A stretch of 64,000 bases of DNA from Nemertoderma westbladi (Eukaryota; Xenacoelomorpha; Nemertodermatida; Nemertodermatidae): positions 1-64,000 of the forward strand of contig JAUCBJ010003424.1 of assembly GCA_032718475.1 (NCBI GenBank), written 5' to 3'. Below, piece after piece: positions 1-10,860 of this stretch; position 1 is the stretch's first letter; each line of letters opens with the position of its first letter. The translations under genes and the position numbers were made by a program. Below the pieces are notes generated by a model. The model was given only the letters and a program-made list of their open reading frames with translations, did no database searches and was not told where the DNA came from.

Positions 1-695
1 CCCAAAAATTTCAAAGTATTTGGCCAGTTTCGGAATCAGCGCCGAAAAATACTCTACGTGTCAAAATCATAAAAGAATATAATTTTTGCAAAAATTTGAA
101 AAATTTTCACTTTCGGTGCATGTTTGGTCAATTGTAATAAGGAGGAAATTTAAATCTCATTATCCTAGTGTTGCCTTTTTTGGGACTCTTTCCTTAATCT
201 ACTTTTTAACTACTTAACCGATTTTCTTTCTGTTTGAAGAATTAGTTAGAGGAATACTCCGCGCACAAATTGTGTTGACCGAATTTAGAAATATTGTTTA
301 AATAAAAAGTTACGCCTTTTTTTGTGTAAGAAATATCGAAATTTTGAAATTTTTCGACTTTTGGATACTATTGATGCTTTTGAAAAGAAAAATGCAATAA
401 CTTTTTTTAAACAAAATTTAAAAAGTCTGTCACCACAATTTTTGCGCGGAATGTTCCTGTACATAATTATGCAAACAGAACGTAATTCTCTTAATTAGTT
501 TAAAAGTAGATAGAGAAGTTGTCCCATAAAAGTAAACCCATGAAAAATTACCAAACATACACCCAAAGTGAACAATTTTTAAATTTAAAAAAAAAAGATC
601 TTCTTATGCGGTTTTGATACCTATAATAAATAGATAGGCAAATTTTCGGTGCTGATTCCGAAAATTCCAAGATATTTCGAAGTTATTGTGTTTTT
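1..695. repeat. Large imperfect inverted repeat (foldback-like)
   Basis: The left arm (about 1-320) matches the reverse complement of the right arm (about 390-695) with many mismatches and small gaps. Anchors seen: CGGAATCAGC near 31 against GCTGATTCCG near 651; GGTGCATGTTTGGT near 115 against ACCAAACATACACC near 550; CTCCGCGCACAAATTGTG near 257 against CACAATTTTTGCGCGGAA near 433; the TTCTGTTTG-like stretches near 228 and 475. The centre is an AT-rich spacer near 320-390. The left end touches the window edge, so the true boundary is unknown. No ORF is present. It may be a diverged foldback or MITE-like element, or an old inverted duplication. Confidence 0.6.
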
Positions 696-1329
696 TATGG
701 TCTTTTTTTGTGTCAAATCTGGTGCTGCACAAAATTACAAATTTTCAACTTTATGGTTAAAATTACAAAAATTCGAGAATAACTCGAGAACGAAACTTTT
801 TATCAAAAAAACTGATTTCTGATTCGAATACACCATAACATTTTACATCGGAGAACACATAAAAAAATTTCATGAAAATAAGACTGGTGGGGAACACCCT
901 TTAATTACTGTGCCGTTCACATCCTAAAACTATAACATAGTTGCATCTACAGTACAGTATGGGAAGTGAGGCACCGCACCGTCTACCACTCCCGCTGGGG
1001 CCAGTGTGTCCTCGAAGACCTAAAAATGCACAAATGGCTCTTAGTGTTTCCAAGGAGAGGCGGGTTCTGACCCATCCCATAATGTGAGAGTAGTAAGGTC
1101 TATCTCACCTACCCTGTGTGCCCTGTGCATGTATCTGAATATTTCATCTTCTCCTCTTAATTAATTTTAAAGATAAAAAATCAAGAAACAAAATAAACCA
1201 AAATAAACAAAATAAAATGAACTAACTAACTCTTTCACAACTATTTATTCATATAAATAGCTGAGTTAAGTATATATACACAAATTTGGGATACAAACCA
1301 ATACTACTACTAGTAGTAGGATGGCATCG
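696..1329. other. Non-coding, nothing recognised
   Basis: AT-rich sequence with one GC-richer patch near 960-1130. No ORF with recognisable content, no RNA gene and no clear repeat were found here. Confidence 0.5.
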
Positions 1330-1940
1330 CTGCATTTTTAAGAATTCTGTGCCGGCTTGACGACAAAATTGCGCCGCCACAACTCCCTATCACCCATTAC
1401 ATTTTGCTAGATCAGCCGCATCTTCAAGGCCAGTGTCCTTTAAGAGGCAACTCAAGAATGTCATGGACTGTCCACCATGCTTATTCACTCCTTAACAACA
1501 CCAAATCACAAGATTATGCACTGGCTGGTTCGCAATGTCCTGCGGAAATCGGAATCCTCAAGGATCCTCAAGGCGAAAGCAGTCCTGCAAAGGGGAGGCA
1601 GTTCCGTTCAAGTATCACGCTAGGGGAGACTTATGGAACACCTCCAATGTTGTATAGAGTCTGATTGGAGATGTGGTCATTGTATTTGACACAAAGAACC
1701 TGGCGCAGTATTCTTGTGTAAGTGCCGTCCAGAGATTTGGTATCCTCTGAGATGAAGTTAGAGCCCAGAGGACTCCCATAGAGGAGTACTGGAACTACTG
1801 CTGCTCTAAATAATCGGACCTTAAGTTTCCGATAAATTCTCGGTGACTTCCAAATCCGGAAAGCCTATTCAAGGCTACCCATGCCTTTCCCTTACGTATC
1901 CGAAGGTCTTCACCTGACTTCCGGATCCATGATGCGAGTT
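1330..1940 (-). mobile_element. Non-LTR retrotransposon RT C-terminal fragment (decayed)
   Basis: The reverse complement aligns closely with 3240-3850 on the plus strand, which encodes the C-terminal part of a non-LTR reverse transcriptase. Shared stretches include GTCAGGTGAxGACCTTCGxATACGTAAGGGAAAGGCATG (1870-1925 here; 3279-3316 there), GCCAGTGCATAATCTTGT-like sequence near 1510-1530, and the gccggcacagaattctt tail near 1340-1355. The reading frame is broken by indels and stops, so this is a dead copy. Sequence up to about 2170 may also belong to it but was not matched. Confidence 0.8.
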
Positions 1941-3140
1941 TTGGATAGCGGGTGTGAAGCAAATGGAGGTGCAGTAGAGATCAATACTGAAGACACATAT
2001 AGGTGCCCGATAGCCAACATCTAATGAGTTAATCCACATTTAGAGGGTGTTCCCCAGGCTGCTGCCTTTATCGCGAGAAGACGGGTGGCTTTCCTGAAGA
2101 TGGTACAGAATTCGCCAGTAAATTATCCACTCCAGTTAGCTCTCAGCCTGTTTAGCGGGACAAACCTTTGCTCTAAGATTTTCAAGTCTATGTCAAGATA
2201 TTCATCTTATCATGTCTATGTCTATATTTTCATTGGATATACTCAGCAAGCCAACTAGACATTTCAGACAAGCAGTAATGAGATTAATTGAATAAATGAA
2301 TGAGTAATGAAGCTGAAGGTCGTTAGTCTTGGATTCCTCGTGATGAGCAGGTTTGTAGCTGTTCAGTGGGGGGTATACAGGATGAGAAACAAGCGAGCTT
2401 GGAGTGAGTTTCACTACTACAACTTTGATGGAACTGTTTATTAAATACAAAGTAGATTTCGGTAAATATATTTACAAGAGTCCTAGGAATGTTCGATAGT
2501 GATCTGTGAACAGTTTGAAGTTCTTCTTTTTGTATGTCAGATCTGTAGTCTTAATATATTATTATAACTGTTTCTTTCCATGGTTTTTTTGAGTTTAATC
2601 GTATCTTTATGTATAGCTTTCTTTTTTGAGTTTAAAAATCGTTGCATTGTCTTGTTGTTATGTCTCGTTTGTGTATTTGGTTCTACTCGTATTAGTTTTA
2701 TTATGCAGTGTATTATTGATAGGATCTATTAAATTATTGTGATTAATTTATTATTAGTGATTTATTTTGTCGAGGACCTTATGGGAGATCATGTTTGTGT
2801 CTATATATAATATGTATAACTAACTAACTATGATATATTTCTATGAAAGTCAGCAGGCAAGTATAAATATGTTTGTCAGCCATTGACATTCCTGATAAGG
2901 TCTTCAGGGTTATATTGTTAATCACAGACTATGGAGGTGTCTGTGGCAGGGCTGTCCAGCAATGGATCCTGGTTGTGTGGCTGATATAGTATATGTTTAT
3001 GTGCATATTTAATGCAGACCATTCCTTACCTTATCAGAAATGAAGTTTTTTTAGCAGATACACACACAAAACAATATTTTACTGTTTACGGCTCCTCAGC
3101 TCATTAGAACATGCTGCTTCTAGTGTTGGTCTTTTTATTA
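1941..3140. other. Non-coding spacer between inverted LINE fragments
   Basis: AT-rich, with no credible ORF; the short minus-strand ORF at 2202-2450 has no recognisable content. It separates the two oppositely oriented reverse-transcriptase fragments. Confidence 0.4.
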
Positions 3141-3149
3141 ATTCTAGAA

Positions 3150-3850
3150 AGACCAAAATTTTGACAGTTAAATTTGAAAGTCCTCAGCAAGTCTCTGATC
3201 GGATGAGCATAAGCTCAAAGGATGGTATGCCTGAGCATGTGGACGACTTCTGTTACCTGGGATCATGGATCCGGAAGTCAGGTGAGGACCTTCGAATACG
3301 TAAGGGAAAGGCATGGACAGCCTTGAATAGGCTTTCCAGGATTTGGAAGTCACCGAGAATTAATCGGAAACTTAAGGTCCGATTATTTAGAGCAGCAGTA
3401 GTTCCAGCACTCCTCTATGGCAGTCCATGTTGGGCTCTAACTACTGAGGACACCAAATCTCTGGATGGCACATTCACAAGAATACTACGCCGGGTTCATT
3501 GTGTCAAGTACAATGCAACATCTCCAACCAGACACTATACAACATTGGAGGTGTCTCATTGGTTCCCCCAAGCTTGACACTAGAACAAAATCGCCTCCGC
3601 TTTGCAGGACATTGCTTTCGCCGCGAGGACCACCCAGTGCATAATCTTGTACTTTGGCAGCCTCATGGAGTGAATAAGCATGGTGGACAGCCCATGACTT
3701 TCTTGAGACGCATCTTAATGGACACTGGCCTTGACGATGCGGATGATCTAGCAAATGTCATGGGTGATAGGGAGTTGTGGCGGCGCAATTTTGTCGACAA
3801 GCCGGCACAGCATTCTTAAAAATGCAGCTGCAATGTAGCATGCCGATCCT
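3150..3850 (+). mobile_element. Non-LTR retrotransposon RT C-terminal fragment (frameshifted)
   Basis: Frame 3161-3577 carries the familiar YLGS-W-I pattern (FCYLGSWIRKSG), an alternation of basic residues, and LFRAAVVPALLYGSPCWALT followed by FTRILRRV, which is typical of the thumb/C-terminal region of LINE reverse transcriptases. The protein continues in another frame at 3499-3819 with RLRFAGHC, LVLWQPHG, GGQPMTFLRRIL, DTGLDDADDLA and DRELWRR, which is the usual C-terminal tail of such proteins. The frame change near 3500-3580 and the missing endonuclease and RT core show a 5'-truncated, dead copy. The LINE clade (RTE-like or CR1-like) is uncertain. Confidence 0.85.
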
Positions 3851-4095
3851 AGTAGTTACTGGTTATTCATTAACACAAGAACCACATTATTCACATACAT
3901 AACTGAAATTTCACATCACTCGCGAAATTCAACATCGCTGGCACATAACCTGAAAAGCATGACATATCATTATTATATGATTTGGAAGTTATTCAAATGT
4001 ATTTTTAATATTTGTAAATGTTATAAATGTATTATTTGCGTTTGCTTGGTGAACATATAACATTATTTTAAAAATAACAATAAAATTAATTCAAA

Positions 4096-4109
4096 TATTT
4101 TTCCTCTAG
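4096..4109 (+). promoter_or_regulatory. Splice acceptor of the TRPM exon
   Basis: A pyrimidine run ending TTTTTCCTCTAG directly precedes the open frame. The frame has a stop (TAG at 4107-4109) that coincides with the AG of the acceptor and is open immediately after it, as expected for an exon start. Confidence 0.75.
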
Positions 4110-7100
4110 ATTTCATCTATAACTTCAACTAAATCAGTCCAAAAATGCTATTGTGGGCTAGACGTGATGGAACATTCCGAAATGGCCATCAAGAATGGAG
4201 ACATGAGTGGCAATGGATCGTGGTCCACAGCATTCAATACAAATCTCACACCAACTAACGCATTTGGAAATGTAACCCTGCCCAGTCGCCAACAGGTAAA
4301 TGATACGTCTCCAACAAAGTACATACGTATGGATTCCAACACAAAAGGTGAGCATGTTGTGAAGCTCATTGAAGAATGTTGGGATATTCCACCACCATCA
4401 ATGGTACTCACCATATTTGGGAACAATTTCACAGGAAGTCAGATGCGAGGAAAGGTGAGGCAAGTTTTTGAAAAGGGCCTAATGAAAATAGCCGATATTT
4501 CCCATGTCTGGATATTTAGCCAAGGATTAAGTTATGGTGTGAGTGCACAGGTTGGAAATATAATTGCACAAAATGTTAAAAGTAGAGGCGGTAGTGTTTT
4601 CCTAGCTGGATTAACATCATGGGGTTCTGTCGCTGGAAATTCTTCTCTCATTAATTTATGTAGTCCAAAGTGTATTGAATACAGATACAGAAAAGAAGAT
4701 GTTTGCTTTGAAGATGGACTTCTTAATGTACCATTAGATTCTAACCATACACATTTTATTCTTTCTGATGATGGAACCACAGGGAAATTTGGTGACAAGG
4801 AGGTATTATGGCATAACTTTATGGAGGCATTAAGAAATGATAATGAAGTCAATGAAGACAATTGTATTCCTGCTCTAAAAAATATCCCAATACTTAGCAT
4901 TTTACTAGGAGGAGATAGAAGTACATTGCAAGAAGTTCAAGGATCTCTTAAACTTAAAACACCACTGATAATTCTCGAAGGATCAGGTGGGTTAGCAGAT
5001 CTTTTTATTTGGGTGTTAGTGCAAACAGAACACATGAGGATGCCAACAGAAGTTAATAGCCAATCATCAGAGAAATATGATTTATTTGGAGAATTCATTC
5101 AATTGGTACAGAAGAAAATTATTGGTATTTGGGGAACAGATCACATAAGTAATGTAATACGGATGCTTTATGAATGTCTTCTAGACAAAAGTCTACTTAT
5201 AATTGTAAGTAAAAGTGAGAAGAGCATGGATACTGTAATGATTAAAGAAATGATGAAGCTAAATGCACATAACCAACTTGATCAGCTTCAGATATGTCTC
5301 GACTGGGATCGGGCTGACATTGCGAGTGATTATATATTTACTGGTGATAAACGCTTTGATGAGAATGACATAGGTCCATATCTGCTACAGGCTATACATG
5401 ATGATAAAACATCATTTGTTGATTTAATACTGGAAAGTGGTTTTGATTTGAAATCATTCCTTACAGTAAAAATGTTAAAAGATTTATATAATATTATTCC
5501 ACATGAACAGGTATTGTATGGATTTCTTAACTCACAAAAACAAAAATATGGAAATAAATTCATATCATTGCAGGATATTGGAAAGATTGTAAAATATTTA
5601 ATGGGTAATGACATTGATTACAATCCAATTTATCTCTGTGATTCCCGATATAATATGAATATCGCAAAGGATAATAATATACTGCATGTAAATATAGAGG
5701 AACCAGCTCAATTTCTTTCTAATCATACAGGAGACACTCATTGTACATCTGATTTTGAAACATTTGATGATCCAAGCAGAGAATTGTTTATATATTGCAT
5801 TCTTTTAGGCAGAGAAGAAATGTCAAGATATTTCTGGGAGGAAGAAAATCATAAATGTGCAGCAGCATTAGCAGCTGTCAAAATACTGAAATCAATGGCT
5901 GAATCACGATATGTCACAGATTCTCGATATTGTGCTAGACTCCACGAAATTGCTCAATACTTTGAGGATTTAGCGATAAATGTGGCCAATGAGTGCTATT
6001 GTGAAGATTCTTTTCAGGTCCAGATTCTTCTTTGTCAAGTGTTACCTTTGTTTGGTGGAAGTACAGTCATGGAACTTTCTCAAGCAGGAAATTGTATTAA
6101 CTTCACATCACAAAGTGGTTGTCAAGCATTCCTCTCTAGTGTTTGGTATGGTGAGATGATGCCAACAGGATTACATCGCATATCATTGTGTCTATTATGC
6201 CCTCTCCTTGTTCCATTTCTTATACCGTTCTATGGTGATAAATGTTTTTCAGAAGATGACACTGATAAATCTGGTACATGTGACAATATTGCAAGGATGA
6301 TAGACATGAATAATGAGAACACAATTTCAAACAAAGGTGCCACTAATAATGAAAGAAAGCCACTAGACCAGTTATCATACTACAAAAAGATATATGGTTT
6401 TTTGAGGGCACCCATTGTTGTATTTTGGCAGCATTCCTATTTCTACATGGTATTAGTACTGCTGTTCAGTTATGTATTAATGATGAATTTCCATGAAACA
6501 CCTTCAATTTGGGAAATTATACTCGTATTCTGGTTTGGAACACTGTATCTAGACGAGGCTAGACAAATATATGATAGTGGAATACCAACATTACGTAGGA
6601 AGGTCCTTGCATGGATTGGGAATACTTGGAATAAGTTAGACTTGTTTTGTATGATAACTATTGCTCCAGGTTTAATACTGAGAAACATAGAAGGACAGCT
6701 GTTTTCAGCCAGAGTGTTTTATGCCATTGCTTTATGGGGTTGTTATCTGCGAACACTGCATATTGGAACAATAAATCGTGTAATTGGGCCAAAATTGATC
6801 ATGATAGAAAAAATGTTGAAAGATCTTATATTCTTTATAGTTATTATAATAATATTCATTCTCTCGTATGGAGTTGCAGTGCATTCTTTGATGTTTCCTA
6901 ATGAAACTGATATTGGAGCTGCTGCAGAATCGATTTTATACCATTCTTATTTCCAAGTCTATGGCAACCTATTTCTTGATAACTATAATTTAGATGAAGC
7001 AAATTGTGAGACAAATGATGAATTAGCGATGGCTACTGGAATTCAGAGATGCCCGCAATCAAAATTTTGGCCACTAATTTTTTTAGCTGTATATTTGCTA

Positions 7101-7961
7101 TTGAGTAATGTTCTACTTCTGAATTTATTAATTGCAATGTTCAGTCATACATTTGATGCTGTTAATGACAATACTGATGAGTATTGGTCCTTCCAAAGGT
7201 ATGATCTGATGGAAGAATATTTTTCAAAACCTCTGTTTGCCCCACCATTGAGTTTAATTCCCTTTGTTTTGCGATTATGCGGGATAATTAAACACCGACA
7301 ACTGAAATTGATTTCAAATAAAAATGAAGTAGCAGCTATTGCAAGATTTGAGGATATGTGTGCAAGTAACTATATTTCCCGAGCAGCAAAAGATGAAAAC
7401 ATTGGGGTTGAAAAACGGATGATTCTGGCTAATAAACAGTTAGAAAAACTTAATGATTTGGTTGAGAGTACAAACCAAAGGCAGCGTTCGAGCATAAATA
7501 GAGTTTATGATACGACTATGTACGAATTCCAATCTCAAATGGGATTTTTGAAATATGAACATGAGGCAAATGAAAAACTAGTTGAGAAACAATTTGCTTT
7601 GTTTGGTGATCTATCAAACCAGCTGTTAGAAATTACTGAAAAATTGAATGATCTTAAAACTTCGCCCCCACCCCCTGTGCCATCACTACCACCAGAAATG
7701 CCACCACCAAGTCGAACAACAAGGGTTAAGGAAATGTCGTATCGTATAGATTCCTTGACGAAACGAGTTCTAGATACGAGTTCCAGTGGAAAACCAACTC
7801 AAAGTGAGACAATAAAGGATGAAACTGAGAAAACATTCAAAGACTTGCAATCAGATATAAGAGAGTTACAAACTGTAATCAGAGGTATCTCTTCTGATAT
7901 TCAAGCCTACCAATATCAGAATAGGGAGACACTGGAGGTAATTCTGAGAAAACTAACTTGA
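4110..7961 (+). CDS. TRPM-family cation channel, giant terminal exon
   Basis: This encodes a TRPM-type transient receptor potential channel of about 1280 residues from the acceptor onward. The first ATG is at 4167, but the frame upstream back to 4110 contains QKCYCG, matching the C-x-CG stretch found near the N-terminus of TRPM proteins. Translation therefore probably starts in an unseen upstream exon. Counting from codon 4164: the N-terminal TRPM homology (SLOG-like) region spans about 30-290, with the motifs WIFSQG, DDGTTGKFG and LILEGSGGLADL. S1 is near 752-775, S2 near 782-800, S3 near 821-840, S4 near 849-870, S5 near 885-912, the pore near 922-965, and S6 near 967-995 (LLLNLLIAMFSHTFD). 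The TRP helix YWSFQRYDLMEEY follows near 1006. The C-terminus holds a coiled-coil-prone stretch, a proline-rich segment near 1166 and another helical end. No Nudix or kinase domain is present. The pore shows YFQVYGN where relatives usually have FGQ. No frame breaks are seen, so the gene looks functional. Confidence 0.93.
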   Translation: MSSITSTKSVQKCYCGLDVMEHSEMAIKNGDMSGNGSWSTAFNTNLTPTNAFGNVTLPSRQQVNDTSPTKYIRMDSNTKGEHVVKLIEECWDIPPPSMVLTIFGNNFTGSQMRGKVRQVFEKGLMKIADISHVWIFSQGLSYGVSAQVGNIIAQNVKSRGGSVFLAGLTSWGSVAGNSSLINLCSPKCIEYRYRKEDVCFEDGLLNVPLDSNHTHFILSDDGTTGKFGDKEVLWHNFMEALRNDNEVNEDNCIPALKNIPILSILLGGDRSTLQEVQGSLKLKTPLIILEGSGGLADLFIWVLVQTEHMRMPTEVNSQSSEKYDLFGEFIQLVQKKIIGIWGTDHISNVIRMLYECLLDKSLLIIVSKSEKSMDTVMIKEMMKLNAHNQLDQLQICLDWDRADIASDYIFTGDKRFDENDIGPYLLQAIHDDKTSFVDLILESGFDLKSFLTVKMLKDLYNIIPHEQVLYGFLNSQKQKYGNKFISLQDIGKIVKYLMGNDIDYNPIYLCDSRYNMNIAKDNNILHVNIEEPAQFLSNHTGDTHCTSDFETFDDPSRELFIYCILLGREEMSRYFWEEENHKCAAALAAVKILKSMAESRYVTDSRYCARLHEIAQYFEDLAINVANECYCEDSFQVQILLCQVLPLFGGSTVMELSQAGNCINFTSQSGCQAFLSSVWYGEMMPTGLHRISLCLLCPLLVPFLIPFYGDKCFSEDDTDKSGTCDNIARMIDMNNENTISNKGATNNERKPLDQLSYYKKIYGFLRAPIVVFWQHSYFYMVLVLLFSYVLMMNFHETPSIWEIILVFWFGTLYLDEARQIYDSGIPTLRRKVLAWIGNTWNKLDLFCMITIAPGLILRNIEGQLFSARVFYAIALWGCYLRTLHIGTINRVIGPKLIMIEKMLKDLIFFIVIIIIFILSYGVAVHSLMFPNETDIGAAAESILYHSYFQVYGNLFLDNYNLDEANCETNDELAMATGIQRCPQSKFWPLIFLAVYLLLSNVLLLNLLIAMFSHTFDAVNDNTDEYWSFQRYDLMEEYFSKPLFAPPLSLIPFVLRLCGIIKHRQLKLISNKNEVAAIARFEDMCASNYISRAAKDENIGVEKRMILANKQLEKLNDLVESTNQRQRSSINRVYDTTMYEFQSQMGFLKYEHEANEKLVEKQFALFGDLSNQLLEITEKLNDLKTSPPPPVPSLPPEMPPPSRTTRVKEMSYRIDSLTKRVLDTSSSGKPTQSETIKDETEKTFKDLQSDIRELQTVIRGISSDIQAYQYQNRETLEVILRKLT

Positions 7962-8114
7962 TACACTAAATAATCCCTAAAAGTTAATTCAAATTTAAAT
8001 TATATTCGCTCGCTTGTATCCTTTTTAATGTTAAATTAATAATTAAGTAATATTTAATGATTATTATTTAATTCTAGTACAATTTTCAAACTAAAATTAG
8101 TAAATTTGAGAGTT
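7962..8114 (+). other. Probable 3' untranslated region of the TRPM gene
   Basis: AT-rich sequence after the stop codon. No AATAAA occurs before the inverted-repeat element begins; the first AATAAA is near 8226, inside that element. Confidence 0.4.
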
Positions 8115-9552
8115 TAGAGAGACGGGAGTAGAAGTGTATGGTCCTCTCTAGAACGCTTAGACTTATATGAAACCCAGGGCGTCAGTCTGTCTGTGTAACA
8201 CCCCCTAATTAGCGCAATCAATCATGAATAAATTACTGTAATTAGACCCTAATGGGTGAAATATGACTTTTCACTATTCAGTCATTTGAACAACATGTTT
8301 GAGCTTCAGAATCTTGTCAAATATCGCCAATCTAGCACAGAACGTCGCCAAAATTTGTTAATCCGGCAAAAAAAAAAGGCACAAATTCGTCTAAAAGAGT
8401 AAATTATTGGTAGCAGAATAATATGATTCAACTAGAAAAGACAGCAAGCTGGCTGCTATAAGGCGACCTCCCATACACAAATGTAGTGCATACAATTGAA
8501 CGGCCCAGTGTTTACAATTCAATCAGCTGGCCTCCCACCTAACATAGAGTAGCAGTGACCTTGTAGATATTCCCATAGGAAGAGCTATTCAGCTGGCGGG
8601 GTAATACATTATACAAACTAACAGTTGTTTGATTACTGTCTGGGATAGAGTGAGAGAGTAATAAATTTAGCAAGTAATATACTTCTCTGCAGTTTGGGCT
8701 ATCCATTCAATAAATAGTAGTAGCTTACTAGGCCCTCATGAGTACCAGCAGATCTGGTGTTTCTATCGTTGAGTTGATGGCAATTTCGTGTTTTCATTTT
8801 CGCTCACTCAGGGTGGTACTGGTTTGAGGGGCAGGTTCTTTTAAAGCCAGCTTGCTGGCTTTCTAGTACATAAATTAATTGTACTATAATAATGTCATAG
8901 GCTACTTTTGCCGCATGATGGGCTACATTTGTAGCATAGGCTACCATTGTACCTTAATTAATTTTTCTCTAGCCTTCCGGCACATTTACTACATTAATGT
9001 TTTTATTGTAAAACCCGCCACCCACTGACAAAATCTCTCACCTAGCAACCATAAAAAATATAAAACCATAAAACCCAAATGTATAACCTGCTGGCTATTT
9101 ACCACAGTACGCTTTTGAAATGTACGTAAAGTGAATCCTCAGAGGCAACCCAAAGACTCCTCTCTCTTGGCTCTTAACTTTAAGGTAGTGAGGCACCAAA
9201 CTAACTCACAATGTCGAATAGTCTCACACTCACAATCCGTATCAGTTTTGTTTGCTCCCTTAGCCGGGTCGCATTACAGCTGGGCTGATCGAAGTTAATT
9301 CTTTAGAGTTAACATTACACTCACGACCTTCCTATGATAAAACTCACCAAATGGATAACCTGAACTGGTTTGGGTACTCAAATATCTGCTTAAATAGTCA
9401 ATTAATTGGTTAAACGTATACCATTTCGCCTCCTAGCGACGGTAATGAATTGAATAGGAGTGTCCTCGTGTGTTTGGGACAATATTAAGTCAATAGGAAA
9501 TCAAATATTACACTAATAGAGACACAAGAATCCTTCCAATGTGAGGTGAAAT

Positions 9553-9587
9553 CTACAAATCAGCAGACTCTATCTGCTGATTTGTAG
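9553..9587. repeat. Perfect 15-bp stem hairpin
   Basis: CTACAAATCAGCAGA is followed by the five-base loop CTCTA and then the exact complement TCTGCTGATTTGTAG. It lies inside the inverted-repeat-bounded element; no function is evident. Confidence 0.85.
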
Positions 9588-9704
9588 CTGCGCCACTATC
9601 TTGGACTTCCTTATACCTAAACAAGATTTGTCATTTATGTGAGCATCGAGAACCTAAGTAATCAATTTAGGCTAGAATGTTTCAAGAGTACCACCATTGG
9701 AATT

Positions 9705-9820
9705 ATAACTTTTTATTGGGCACAGCTTTAGCAAAGTCGGCAATGACGTCCAGGTGGTATCGAACTGGTGATCTCCGGGTTGGAAGTCTGACGCTCTAAC
9801 CATTCAGGTAGTCGTTTTCA
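9705..9820 (-). mobile_element. tRNA-derived SINE-like copy (head-to-head partner)
   Basis: On the minus strand it shows a degenerate RNA polymerase III A box (CTGAATGGTTAGAGCG) and a B box (CAGTTCGATACC), followed by a shared body ending in AAAGCTGTGCCCAATAAAAA. It matches the plus-strand copy at 9905-10022 in inverted orientation, with scattered substitutions. Confidence 0.7.
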
Positions 9821-9904
9821 GCTAATCGTTCATGTGAGGCCATCATGAGGTAATATGCGGATATACAAGGTATCAGATAGTATTTCCAGGTCTATATTTT
9901 ACCT

Positions 9905-10022
9905 GAGCCGCTAGCTGAATGGTTAGGGCGTCAGACTTCCTACCCGAAGGTCACCAGTTCAATCCCACCTAGACGTCATTGCCGACTTTGCAAAAGCTGT
10001 GCCCAACAAAAAGTTATAATAA
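9905..10022 (+). mobile_element. tRNA-derived SINE-like copy
   Basis: The A-box-like CTAGCTGAATGGTTAGGGCG and B-box-like CCAGTTCAATCCC lie about 45 bases apart, as in a tRNA. They are followed by the body GACGTCATTGCCGACTTTG and a tail in GTGCCCAACAAAAAGTTATA. It is the same family as the inverted copy at 9705-9820. The two face each other head to head across about 85 bases. Confidence 0.7.
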
Positions 10023-10860
10023 TATGAAACCACTCATTCACCCATAACACCAATAATAAACCATTGGAATTAGCGTCCTAGAAAACCTCAGTACAAAGAA
10101 AATTAATATAGATTAAAAAGATAAAGCTTGACAAATATAATAAAACATAAATCTATTCAAAAATAAGCTTGGAAATAAAAATAAAAAACTATTTTACAAA
10201 GTTTTATGATCAGCCAACTGTATGAATAACTTTTGTATTGAAAGATGACCTCATTTAAGCAACATATGCAAAATTGATATATTAATCGGGGCCTTTTATG
10301 GTGTTTACGTGTAGCACGCTGAGGAATGAATGGGATTTTATAATCTCCTTTAGTGGCTGGCCTCTTTAGACATAAATCATCTCAAAGTTCTTTTCGCCAG
10401 CACTACGTTGTTAGAGTAACTAGAGTAAATAAGGGCGCCCTAATTAAAACTCAAACTATATGGATGCATCTCAGACACACGCAAGGGTAACTAACTAGCA
10501 GTTCCATTTAATTTAATTTGGGTTAAATTGTTATGACGAGAATGGCATCATGGAATCATACTATATGGTAGCCTAGATGCTACCTACGGTACAATTAATT
10601 AAGGCACAATGGCATATATATATATTATTGGTATAAAACTATATAAATAAGTATAATTAATAATGTAAAAGCAGTAGATGAATGATGAGTTATATGTCAC
10701 CCACTAGGGTTGACTTACACTAATTGATTTATTGATGACACCAACTAATTACGGTCTAATTACTCTAATTAGTAGATAATACCCAGACAGACTGACGCTT
10801 TGGGTGGTTGCCTTCTAAGGCCAAGCGTTTTAGTTTGGAGAGGACCATACACTCAGTACT

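Larger units (their letters stand above)
8115..10860. mobile_element. Element bounded by long imperfect terminal inverted repeats
   Basis: Sequence at about 8130-8275 matches the reverse complement of about 10690-10860. Shared blocks are GTGTATGGTCCTCTC (8136-8150 and inverted near 10840-10855), GCGTCAGTCTGTCTG (near 8179 and inverted near 10784-10798), CTAATTAG, and CCCTAxTGGGTGAxATAT (near 8247 and inverted near 10698). The interior, about 2.4 kb, has no credible transposase ORF. It does contain two SINE copies and further small inverted repeats such as the GGCTACCAT/ATGGTAGCC pair near 8939 and 10565. I read it as a non-autonomous DNA transposon or a foldback element. No target duplication could be assigned. 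Confidence 0.6.
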
